The notes under the pieces were generated by a model. That model saw nothing but the letters and a program-made list of their open reading frames with translations, made no database searches and was not told the DNA's origin. From NCBI RefSeq assembly GCF_020524485.1, contig NZ_JAIVLF010000003.1, positions 124,001-188,000 on the forward strand: a stretch of 64,000 bases of DNA. Reading direction: 5' to 3'. The position numbers and the translations under genes were made by a program. The DNA is from Novosphingobium profundi (lineage in GTDB: Bacteria > Pseudomonadota > Alphaproteobacteria > Sphingomonadales > Sphingomonadaceae). This document shows, piece by piece, positions 24,971 through 33,060 of the stretch; within the stretch, counting starts at the first letter, position 1, and each line of letters opens with the position of its first letter.

Positions 24971-26509
24971 TCAGGCGCGCATGGCGGCCACGATCGAGGC
25001 ATCCCCCGTGACGCGGTCATCGTGCCCACCCTGGCGGCGGCGCGCGATCCACTCGGCCAGCGTTTCGGCCGTGGTGTGGTCCATACCCTTCACGCGTTCG
25101 AGGTCGAGGTGAACAGGCTCGCCGTGGGGCTGGCGCTCCAGCACGGTGTTGAGCTTGGTGAGACCCAGGAAGGTCGCGGCCCCGTGCAGCTCAACGCGGC
25201 GGCCGTGCTCCTCGTCATGCTCGTGCACCTTGAGGCGGATGTCGCGAAGGTGCGGCAGCAGTTCGACGACCGAGAGCGCAAGGCCAACGAGAACGCCGGT
25301 CAGGAGGTCGGTCGTGACGACCAGCACGAAGGTCACCGCCCAGATCGCCGCGGGCAGATACCCGTGGTTCTTGTAGAGGTGTGTGACGTGCTTGAGGCTG
25401 ACAAGGCGCCAGCCGGTGATCACCAGAACACCGCCAAGCGAGGCCATCGGAACTTCGCGCAGGAGCCAGGGCAGCAGCGCGATGAAGCCCAGGATCCAGA
25501 CACCGTGAAAGATCGTCGACAGGCGCGTCTTGGCGCCCGCCTGGACGTTCGCCGAGGAGCGCACGATGACGCCGGTCATCGGCAGCGCGCCGACAAGGCC
25601 GCACAGCATGTTGCCCACGCCCTGCGCGCTCAGTTCCTTGTCGTACTTGGTGCGCACGCCGTCGTGCATACGGTCGACAGCAGCGGCCGAGAGCAGCGTC
25701 TCGGCGCTGGCGATGAAGGCGATGGCAAGCGCGGTGACGAGGAGCGCGGGGCTCGCAAGCGGGGCGAACCAGGCGGTGCTGGTGGGCAGCGCGAAGGCCG
25801 AACCGATCGAGGCGGGCACCTCGATACGCGCGACGTCGAGCCCCATGCCCCAGGCGACTGCGGTGGCCGAAACAACGCCGAGCAGCGCGCCCGGAACAAG
25901 CGCCATCGATTTGGGACGCAGCTTCTCCCAGCCGACCATCACGACAATGGTGAGAACGCCCAGGCCCAGCGCGATCTCGGTCGCCGCCGCGCTCGAGAAA
26001 TCGAGGCCGAAGACGCGGCCCGGAATCGCGGCGAGGTTTTCGACGCCGTTGGAAAGCGGCTTTTTGTCAAAGAGGATGTGGAACTGGCCGATCACAATGA
26101 GCGCGCCGATGCCTGCCAGCATGCCGTGGACGACCGCCGGGCTGATCGCGCGGAACAGGCCGCCCAGCTTCGCCCAACCGGCGACAAGCTGGAGCACGCC
26201 GGCCAGCAGAAGTACGGGACCCAGCGCTTCGAGCCCATGCTCGCGCACGAATTCGAAGACGATGACGGCAAGCCCCGCAGCGGGCCCGGAAACCTGGAGC
26301 GGCGAGCCTGCAAAGAGGCCCACGATGATGCCGCCGATGATGCCCGTCACCAGGCCCTTTTCGGGCGGCACGCCCGAAGCAATGGCGATGCCCATGCACA
26401 GCGGCATGGCCACCAGGAACACCACGATCGAAGCGGTGAAGTCACGCCCGAAGTGCGCGAAAAGGCCGGTACGCCCTTCGGACGCCGGCGCGGTGGTGGA
26501 GGTACTCAT
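24971..26509 (-). CDS. SulP-family anion (probable bicarbonate) transporter
   Basis: SLC26/SulP-type transporter, 512 aa, with 10-14 membrane helices. N-terminal features are family-typical: SIVVFLVAMPLCMGIAIASG, then SGPAAGLAVIVFEFV. The C-terminus (from about residue 420) carries a shortened STAS-like cytosolic segment. The start ATG overlaps the stop of a beta-carbonic anhydrase gene by one base (TAATG), so the two are translated together. SulP proteins genetically linked to carbonic anhydrases are generally taken to move bicarbonate, and I infer that here rather than sulfate. A stem-loop follows the gene. Confidence 0.92.
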   Translation of the reverse strand: MSTSTTAPASEGRTGLFAHFGRDFTASIVVFLVAMPLCMGIAIASGVPPEKGLVTGIIGGIIVGLFAGSPLQVSGPAAGLAVIVFEFVREHGLEALGPVLLLAGVLQLVAGWAKLGGLFRAISPAVVHGMLAGIGALIVIGQFHILFDKKPLSNGVENLAAIPGRVFGLDFSSAAATEIALGLGVLTIVVMVGWEKLRPKSMALVPGALLGVVSATAVAWGMGLDVARIEVPASIGSAFALPTSTAWFAPLASPALLVTALAIAFIASAETLLSAAAVDRMHDGVRTKYDKELSAQGVGNMLCGLVGALPMTGVIVRSSANVQAGAKTRLSTIFHGVWILGFIALLPWLLREVPMASLGGVLVITGWRLVSLKHVTHLYKNHGYLPAAIWAVTFVLVVTTDLLTGVLVGLALSVVELLPHLRDIRLKVHEHDEEHGRRVELHGAATFLGLTKLNTVLERQPHGEPVHLDLERVKGMDHTTAETLAEWIARRRQGGHDDRVTGDASIVAAMRA

Positions 26510-27198
26510 TATTCGGCAGCCTCTGCAAGTTCGGTAGCGATGCGCGCCTTGGCGCGCAGGGCCACGGGAAGTTCGCGATCTTCGCGCAGGGCCACGAATT
26601 CGCCGGTCTCACCATCGAGACCGAGAACCTGACCGGCGTGGATGTCGACGAACCAGCCGTGAAGGGTGATTTCGCCGCGCGCGATACCCGCCGCGACGGA
26701 AGGATGGGTGCGCAGATGCGCGATCTGCGCGATGATGTTTTCGAGCGTGATGGCGCGCACGCGCTCGGCACCGTTTAGTTCGGGGTGGCAGGTCGAGACG
26801 ATGTGCTCGGCCGCCGCGCCGTTCTTGAGCCAGCCCGCGACGTTGGGCATTGCCTCCAGCCCCGTGGGATCGGCCAGCGCCTTCATCGCGCCGCAGTCCG
26901 AGTGGCCGCACACGATGATGTCGCTGACACCCAGCGCCACCACGGCGTATTCGACCGTCGAGGTAACGCCGCCGTTGTGGGTGGAATAGGTGGGCACGAT
27001 GTTGCCCGCGTTGCGGCACACGAACAGGTCGCCGGGCTGCGCCTGCATGATCTGCTCGGGCACGATGCGCGAATCCGCGCAGGAAATCATCAGCGCCTTG
27101 GGCGACTGACCATGGGTGGCGAGTTTCCCGAACAGCTCACTGCTGGCCGGAAAGATGGACTTCTCGAAATGGAAGACGCGACCAATGAGTTCGTTCAC
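26509..27198 (-). CDS. Beta-class carbonic anhydrase
   Basis: Zinc enzyme interconverting CO2 and bicarbonate, 229 aa, cytosolic. The zinc ligands Cys40 (ISCADSR), His99 and Cys102 (CGHSDCG) are present, with the Asp42-Arg44 dyad. VCRNAGN and GGVTSTVEYAV are family-typical. It is the first gene of a two-gene operon with the SulP transporter, whose start overlaps its stop. Joint function is probably supply or export of bicarbonate for carboxylation reactions or pH control. Nothing odd in the sequence. Confidence 0.95.
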   Translation of the reverse strand: MNELIGRVFHFEKSIFPASSELFGKLATHGQSPKALMISCADSRIVPEQIMQAQPGDLFVCRNAGNIVPTYSTHNGGVTSTVEYAVVALGVSDIIVCGHSDCGAMKALADPTGLEAMPNVAGWLKNGAAAEHIVSTCHPELNGAERVRAITLENIIAQIAHLRTHPSVAAGIARGEITLHGWFVDIHAGQVLGLDGETGEFVALREDRELPVALRAKARIATELAEAAE

Positions 27199-27358
27199 GT
27201 TTCGTCACCTCACAAAAGGAATCGGGCAACCCGGCGCACACAGACGCCAAGCTTGCACGGAAATCTATGTCAGGCAGGTGTCCATCCATGTTCGTGAATG
27301 TAACGAAGTCTTGCTGATTGCCGTTAAAGCAATTCCTGTTGCATTTTCTGAAACAAAC

Positions 27359-28687
27359 TCAGGAGCTTGGCGCGAGGGGAAGCCGCACCGTTGCGCGCAA
27401 GCCACCTTCGGCGCGGTTGCGCAGGTCGATCGTCCCGTTCTCCATGCGCACCGCGCGCTGGACGATGGGAAGGCCCAAGCCCATCCCCGCCGTATCGCGC
27501 GCGCGGGCGGAGTCGAGCCGCACGAAGGGCTGCATGGCATCGGCGATGCGCTCCTCCGGGATGCCCGGACCATCGTCCTCGACGACGATCTCGACCCCGT
27601 CCCCGTCCTTGCGCAGGTACACGCGCACGTTGCCCCCGTAATGCAGCGCGTTCTCGATCAGATTGGAAAGCGCGCGCCGGATCTGCACCGGACGGGCCCG
27701 CACCACGGCGTGGGACGCCCCCTCGTAGGTCGCATCCGCGCCATGGTCGGCCTGGGTGTCAACGAGGGTCTGGGCCATGACGGCAACGTCGATGCGCTCG
27801 GTCGGGATCGCCTCGCCGCCGGTGTCAACATAGGCCTGGATCGATTCGATGAGCATGCGCATCTCGTCGATGTCGCGCGACATCCCCTCACGCATGTCGG
27901 GGGCCAGGCGGTCATCGTCGAGCCTGAGGCGCATGCGCGCCAGCGGCGTCTTCAGGTCGTGCCCGATCGCCAGCATCGTCTGCGTGCGGTCCTTGAGCGA
28001 CTGGTGGATGCGCTCCTGCATGGCGTTCATCGCGCGGATGAGCTGGCGCATCTCATCGGGCCCGCGTTCGGGCACGAGGCGTGGCGGCCCCGAGCCGAAC
28101 TCGTGCGTGGCCCCGATCACCGAGCGCAGGGGCCCAAGCGCGGCGCGCAGCAGCACCCAGGCCAGCAGGATCAGGAGCAGCGTGGGCAGGATCATGCTCG
28201 CCAGCCGTCCCGCCGTCAGCTTCCAGGCCGCGTTGGCGTGGGTGTGGAATTTCAGGACGCTGCTGTCGGCCAGCAGCATCGAGCCGCCGATGTTGCCGCG
28301 CCCGGGCACCTCATCGAGATGCAGTTCAAGATCCGAGCGCACAAGGTCGGGCTCGAAGGCGACGACCTGCTCGCGCAGCTTGGCAAGCCCCACGGGCCCC
28401 CGGTAACGGCGGCTGGAGGGGATCCATTCAAGCGTGAAGCGCGAGGTGCTGAGCGCCTTGGTCACCTGCGGGCGCGCCTCGGGCGCCACGCGCTCCACCG
28501 CGCGTGAAGCGAGCAGCAGGTTCTCGGCAATGCGCTCGGCATCGTCGCGCCGCAACTCGAAGGAATTGGCGCTCTCGAACAGGAGCGTGTTGGCCGCGAA
28601 ATCGACCAGCGCGACCAGCAGGAGCACGGCCAGCAGACGCTCGGGCAATCCCAGGCGCCGGACGAAGGCCAGCCCCCGCTGAAGCAT
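27359..28687 (-). CDS. EnvZ-type sensor histidine kinase
   Basis: Membrane sensor kinase, 442 aa. Helix 1 (about 17-37, LLAVLLLVALVDFAANTLLF), a periplasmic sensor of about 120 residues, helix 2 (about 162-182), HAMP (about 183-235), then the phospho-acceptor His243 in AIGHDLKTPLARMR. ATP-binding boxes: N box NLIENALHYG, G1 DDGPGIP, G2 GMGLGLPIV. It resembles the EnvZ group of short-dimerisation-domain kinases. The ATG overlaps the regulator's TGA (TGATG), so its translation depends on ribosomes that complete the regulator. That matters because the regulator frame is interrupted (see that gene). No terminator recognised. Confidence 0.93.
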   Translation of the reverse strand: MLQRGLAFVRRLGLPERLLAVLLLVALVDFAANTLLFESANSFELRRDDAERIAENLLLASRAVERVAPEARPQVTKALSTSRFTLEWIPSSRRYRGPVGLAKLREQVVAFEPDLVRSDLELHLDEVPGRGNIGGSMLLADSSVLKFHTHANAAWKLTAGRLASMILPTLLLILLAWVLLRAALGPLRSVIGATHEFGSGPPRLVPERGPDEMRQLIRAMNAMQERIHQSLKDRTQTMLAIGHDLKTPLARMRLRLDDDRLAPDMREGMSRDIDEMRMLIESIQAYVDTGGEAIPTERIDVAVMAQTLVDTQADHGADATYEGASHAVVRARPVQIRRALSNLIENALHYGGNVRVYLRKDGDGVEIVVEDDGPGIPEERIADAMQPFVRLDSARARDTAGMGLGLPIVQRAVRMENGTIDLRNRAEGGLRATVRLPLAPSS

Positions 28688-29470
28688 CAGAGGCGGGTCA
28701 CTTCGGCCCGGAACATGTAGCCCACGCCGCGCACGGTCACGATCGGCGATTCGCCGCCCTCGGCCTGGAGCTTGCGGCGCAGACGGCTGACCAGCACGTC
28801 GATGCTGCGATCCGAACTGTCACCAATGCGCGAACGCGAGAGCTCCATCAGCCGCTCCCGGCCCAGCACGCGCTGGGGATAGCCCAGGAACGTGGAGAGC
28901 AGGTCGAACTCCGCGCCGGTCAGATCGACGATGGCGCCATCGGGCGAGCGCAGTTCGCGGCGGGCCTGCGACAGCTGCCAGCCATCGAAGCTGATGGTGT
29001 CGGCCGAACGGGTGTCGCCCCCGAAATCGGCAACGCTTTCACCCACGGTGTTGCCCCGGCGCAGGACCGCGCTGACACGGGCGGCCAGCTCGCGCGTGCT
29101 GAAAGGCTTGGCGAGGTAATCATCGGCGCCCAGCTCAAAGGCCAAGCACCCGGTCCTCCTCGCTGCCGCGCGCGCTGATGAAGATGATGGGAATGTCACT
29201 CTCACGGCGCAGGCGGCGGAACAGGTCGAAGCCGCTGGTGCCCGGCAGCATGATGTCGAGAACGACAAGGCTGACCGGGGATTCGCGCAAGGTCACCCAC
29301 ATCTCCGCGCCGGTGGCCGCGGTGAGCACGTTGAAGCCGCTCTGGCGCAGGGCGCGGGCGGTCAGCGTGCGCAGCGCGCCGTCGTCCTCGACCAGAAGAA
29401 CGGTGGCGGGGCCGGACTGCGGCGGGCTGGAAAAGGTATTGGTGGAGGACACGTTCATCGGCTCAAGCAT
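28687..29470 (-). CDS. OmpR-family response regulator, split by CTT TGA (+1 frameshift needed)
   Basis: Partner of the EnvZ-type kinase. The first frame (29470-29135, 111 aa) has the receiver domain with acidic pocket VEDD, phospho-Asp72 in LDIMLPG and Ser99, and stops at GGC CTT TGA. The second frame continues with GAG CTG GGC GCC GAT GAT (ELGADDYLAKPF), followed by a complete winged-helix effector domain (LTGAEFDLL ... VRGVGYMFR). Skipping one base after CTT gives RVLGL-ELGADDY, exactly the conserved family sequence. CTT TGA is the slippery codon/stop pair of the prfB (RF2) programmed +1 site, and AGGAGG lies about 15 bases before it. Alternatives: a one-base error in the assembly, or a recent inactivating insertion. 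Both domains look intact otherwise. Confidence 0.85.
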
Positions 29471-29553
29471 CTGGTTCTTCTCTGGCTATACCCCCACCCG
29501 ATTCCGGACGCAAACGGGATGAGAGGAGTAAAGGACGGGAGGAAAACGAAATT

Positions 29554-29574
29554 CCCCGGGAGAGGCTCCCGGGG
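29554..29574 (-). terminator. Strong hairpin with T-rich tail upstream of the two-component operon
   Basis: CCCCGGGAG and CTCCCGGGG make a perfect 9-base stem around a 3-base loop. On the minus strand it is followed by AATTTCGTTTTCC, like an intrinsic terminator. It lies about 85 bases before the regulator start, with no minus-strand gene upstream, so it may end a short leader or small RNA, or attenuate the operon. The surrounding gap 29471-29929 shows no gene. Confidence 0.4.
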
Positions 29575-29929
29575 CCGCATCCGACGAAGGAAAACGGCCA
29601 CCTTTCGTCAGGATAGCCGTCCCCGCGCGCAAGGATTGCACTCGGGCAGGCCAGCCCCGTGCGGCTCCGGGCGTCCTCCCCGGCCCCGACGTTCTGGCCC
29701 CGTCCGGCCCCTCCTCCCGGCAGCCAAAGCCGCCCGAAGGCATGAGACGCGTGCCCCTCTCTTCGCAATGGGCAGGCGCATTTCTGGACACGTGCAGTGT
29801 CGAACCCCCGTCCGAAATGTGACGAAGTGTTGCCAGAATCGGAAAAAGAGACGCCCCGACCCACAACGACGCCGCTTCCCCTTCGCCTCAGGGGCTTGCC
29901 AGCCGCGCCCCGTCCCGCCAAGCGGAGCC

Positions 29930-30382
29930 ATGCGCATTGCTCTCTACGAACCCGAGATCGCCGGCAACGTCGGCGCCGTCCTGCGCCTGGGCGCGTGCCT
30001 GGGGACAGCCATCGACCTCATCGAACCCATGGGCTTTGCCTGGGACGACCGGCGGGTGCGCCGCGCGGCGATGGACTACATCGACCATGTCGACTTCACC
30101 CGCCACGCCGACTTTGCCGCCTTCCAGGGCGCGCATGCCGGGCAGCGGCGCGTGCTCTTCACCACGAAGGCGACGACGTCCGCCTATGACTTCGACTACC
30201 GCGCGGACGATATCCTGCTGTTCGGCAAGGAGAGCGCAGGCGTGCCCGACGAAGTGGCGCAGGTGTGTGATGCACGCGTGCGCATTCCGCTGCGCGTACA
30301 AGTGCGCTCGCTCAATCTTGCGACCGCAGCCGCGCTGGCCCTGGGCGAAGCGCTGCGCCAGACAGGGGCCCTGCCCGGCTGA
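29930..30382 (+). CDS. trmL: tRNA (cytidine(34)-2'-O)-methyltransferase
   Basis: SPOUT-class methyltransferase of the TrmL/YibK type, 150 aa. It methylates the ribose at the wobble position of certain leucine tRNAs. Family signatures: EPEIAGNVGAVLRL at the N-terminus, LFGKESAGVP (knot loop 1) and RIPLRVQVRSLNLATAAALAL (the S-adenosylmethionine-binding trefoil knot). The ATG at 29930 begins the family sequence; GCGGAG lies directly upstream. It converges with the diguanylate cyclase gene 6 bases after its stop. Confidence 0.95.
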   Translation: MRIALYEPEIAGNVGAVLRLGACLGTAIDLIEPMGFAWDDRRVRRAAMDYIDHVDFTRHADFAAFQGAHAGQRRVLFTTKATTSAYDFDYRADDILLFGKESAGVPDEVAQVCDARVRIPLRVQVRSLNLATAAALALGEALRQTGALPG

Positions 30383-30388
30383 GGCGCC

Positions 30389-32227
30389 TCAGCGCACCAC
30401 GCTGGCCTCGGCACCTTCGCCGTCGCCTTCTCCCGGGCTATCCCCGTCCATGGCTGCCGCGACCCGGTTGCGACCTTCGCGCTTGGCCCGGTAGAGCGCC
30501 GCGTCCGCGTCGTGGTAGAAATCGCGAAAGGTCGGCAGGGGCGCGAAGGTGCCCTCGAGCGTCCGGTCCTTCTGCTCCGACACGCCGGCAAGGCCAATGG
30601 AAACGGTCACCTTGCTCCCCGCCAGCACGCCGGTGTGCTCGATTCCCTCGACCGCGCGCCGCACGCTGTCGGCAAAACGGCGCAGCGCAAAGCCCGACAT
30701 ACCGGCCACGGCCATCGCGAATTCCTCGCCGCCCAGACGCGCGACCCGGCAGTAGGGCCCTTCGCGCGCGGCCAGAACCTGCGCAATGGCCACCAGCACG
30801 TCATCGCCGATGTCGTGCCCATACGTGTCGTTAACCAGCTTGAAGCGGTCGACGTCGAACAGCAGCAGCGCAAAGGAAGCCCCGTCGCGATCTGCCGCCT
30901 CGAGCATGGGCGCGATGGCCTCCATGAAGCCGCGCCGGTTGCGCAGGCCCGTCAGCGGATCGAGGCGCGCCTGGGCTTGGGCCTGGGCTTCGCTGCGCAA
31001 CGCCAGATCGCGCTCGATGCGCACCTGCCCACTGGCTCTCGAAACCGCGACCGCCAGCATGATGGTCTGCCAGGCCGCCGCGCACAGCACCAGGATCTGC
31101 GAACCCGCGCCATAGAACCAGACATCGATGTCGGCGAACTCGATGAGGCCAAGCGTGGCCATCGGCAGCGCCCAGGCCGCGGTATAGAGCCGCGCCTTGC
31201 GGCTGCCCCGCCGCCAGGCGAGCGCAAGGCACAGCGCCACCAGCAGTAGATCGAGAAGAACCGCGACGCCCAGCAGGTTGGAGATCATCGCGATCGGCCC
31301 CGTGCGCAGCAGACCCAGGGGAATCCCAACGAGCGCGATCAGCCCGGCCAGGGCCAGTACGGCCCGGCGCAAGCCCCCCGGCAGCTTGCCCTCTTCCAGC
31401 GCCGTGACCGCGCTCAGGGTTGCCAGTGCCACGGCAAAACAGGACAGGATGGTGCACACCTGCGCCGCCGGAGCCCCGGCCATTCCCGGCCAGATGAACA
31501 GCGCCAGTTGCGACCAGAGAGCGCCCCAGACGAACATCACCCCCGCCCAGCCACTCTGCCACAGCGCGAACTGGCGGTGCGCGGTCAGGGCCAGCGTCAG
31601 GTTGTAGATCGCCCCCACCGCGAGCAGGACCAGGGCACCGCCCACCGCAACCGCAAGCGCCGTTGCCTGCCAGTGCAGATCCTCGACATCGACCAGCCGC
31701 AGGCGCAGCAGACGGGCGCTCGCAAGCCGGTCGAAGCGCACCACGATATCTGCGAGCGGCTGGTCACGCACCGGCGGCTCGAAGGCGATCTGCCCCCCGG
31801 CGCGCCAGTGCCCGCCAAAGTCGCCCTGCACCACCGACTGGCGCCGTACCTCGCCATCGGCGTAGCGAAAATAGACCTCGAGGCGATCGAAACGCGATGT
31901 CCCCACCATCAACACCGGACCGCCCTCTGCGGCATGGTTGGCACGGTCCCACTGGGCAAGGCCTATGCGGTACCACAGGCTGGCACGCTGGTAACGGCTG
32001 CGCTCGGGCGCCCCGCCCGCACACGTGAATTGTGGGAAGCTGGCTTGCGGCGCACCGGGATGGCCCAGAGGCGTCACGGCATGGCATGTCGGGGCGAGCA
32101 CATGCGACGTCGCAGCCGAAGAGGTGGCCGGAAGCATAGAGATGAGAAAGACAAGCAACAGCAGCAGTCCAGACACATGCGCGGCTCTTTCAGAACGGCG
32201 CAAAAGAGACATGCTGAGGCGAATCAT
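30389..32227 (-). CDS. Membrane diguanylate cyclase, 7TMR-DISM sensor plus GGDEF
   Basis: 612-aa protein making cyclic di-GMP. A signal peptide (residues about 16-38) precedes a periplasmic domain (about 40-185) of the 7TMR-DISM extracellular type (PVLMVGTSRFDRLEVYF). About seven helices follow (about 190-400), then a coiled linker and a GGDEF domain from about 425 (LDPLTGLRNRRGF). The active-site motif is GGEEF near residue 495, compatible with catalysis. The RxxD inhibitory site normally five residues before the motif is absent, so product inhibition may be lost. The same window encodes a PilZ-regulated cellulose synthase, a natural target (inference). It is monocistronic. Confidence 0.92.
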   Translation of the reverse strand: MIRLSMSLLRRSERAAHVSGLLLLLVFLISMLPATSSAATSHVLAPTCHAVTPLGHPGAPQASFPQFTCAGGAPERSRYQRASLWYRIGLAQWDRANHAAEGGPVLMVGTSRFDRLEVYFRYADGEVRRQSVVQGDFGGHWRAGGQIAFEPPVRDQPLADIVVRFDRLASARLLRLRLVDVEDLHWQATALAVAVGGALVLLAVGAIYNLTLALTAHRQFALWQSGWAGVMFVWGALWSQLALFIWPGMAGAPAAQVCTILSCFAVALATLSAVTALEEGKLPGGLRRAVLALAGLIALVGIPLGLLRTGPIAMISNLLGVAVLLDLLLVALCLALAWRRGSRKARLYTAAWALPMATLGLIEFADIDVWFYGAGSQILVLCAAAWQTIMLAVAVSRASGQVRIERDLALRSEAQAQAQARLDPLTGLRNRRGFMEAIAPMLEAADRDGASFALLLFDVDRFKLVNDTYGHDIGDDVLVAIAQVLAAREGPYCRVARLGGEEFAMAVAGMSGFALRRFADSVRRAVEGIEHTGVLAGSKVTVSIGLAGVSEQKDRTLEGTFAPLPTFRDFYHDADAALYRAKREGRNRVAAAMDGDSPGEGDGEGAEASVVR

Positions 32228-32443
32228 TGTGCGTCCACTAATGCGATACTTTTACCTACGAAAGTCTTACCTGCTCGAGTCATGAGAGAACGCGGCGCAC
32301 ATCAGGCCGCCGCACACCTGCCTCGCGCCATCCCTGCAAACACCCAATTCAGTCGGCATTCAGTCCCGACGAGCTAGCCCGAGCGGCATCACGGCCCGCC
32401 GAACCCGCCGTATTTGGCCGGCACAGGAAGGGAGCTGAATTTG

Positions 32444-32938
32444 ATGAAATCCGCGTTTCGAAACATAGGCTTGAAGCTGGGAATTGGCGCCGCGGCGGCG
32501 GCCGGTGCCCTGCTCGCAGCCACCCCGGCCATGGCCCGCGACCGTTACCGCGATGGGGGCAACGACGCCGCCATTGCCATCGGCGCCGGTGTCCTTGGGC
32601 TTGCCGTGGGCGCAGCCCTGGCAGACCGCGACGACCGCTACTACTATGATCGCGACTGGTACCCCTCGCGCCGCTACGTCACCGTTCGCGGGCGCCCCGG
32701 CTATTACTACTATTACGCCGACCGTCCCAACCGGTATTACCGCGACCGCTATTACAGCCGCTACTACGCACCTTATTACCGCAGCCATCGCCGTGACTGG
32801 CGGGCGCGCCGTCACCATGCCCGCCGCGACTGGCGCCGGGGTGGGCGCGACTGGCGTGGCGGGCGGCACTATTCGCGCCGCCATGGCCGCCACCACGATC
32901 GCGGCCGGCACGGCCATCATCGGCGCGGCCGGCGCTGA
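32444..32938 (+). CDS. Secreted Arg/Tyr/His-rich protein with glycine-zipper segment
   Basis: Exported protein of 164 aa; signal peptide ends near PAMARD (about residue 34). Residues about 41-60 form a Gly/Ala helix (AIAIGAGVLGLAVGAALA) like glycine-zipper membrane segments. The rest is strikingly basic and aromatic: repeated RYY/YYR blocks, then RRH and GR blocks to the end. No enzyme motif. GGGAG lies 9-13 bases before the ATG at 32444, favouring it over 32414. Similar small RY-rich envelope proteins are common in sphingomonads but lack a defined role; binding to acidic surface polymer is possible. Confidence 0.8.
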   Translation: MKSAFRNIGLKLGIGAAAAAGALLAATPAMARDRYRDGGNDAAIAIGAGVLGLAVGAALADRDDRYYYDRDWYPSRRYVTVRGRPGYYYYYADRPNRYYRDRYYSRYYAPYYRSHRRDWRARRHHARRDWRRGGRDWRGGRHYSRRHGRHHDRGRHGHHRRGRR

Positions 32939-33060
32939 GCCGGACGGGCAGCAGGCGCGGTTGCCACTCCTTGCGATGAGAGGACGGCAACCGCGTACGC
33001 GCGCAAAGCGCGCCGCAGCCCCTCGCCAAGTCCGCCTGCGGACGCTATGGGCCGCGCACC

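Noticed and set aside
29463..29921. 152-codon minus-strand frame in the gap between the regulator and trmL
   Set aside because: Gly/Arg/Ser-rich with no domain or start signal; overlaps hairpin DNA and looks non-coding.
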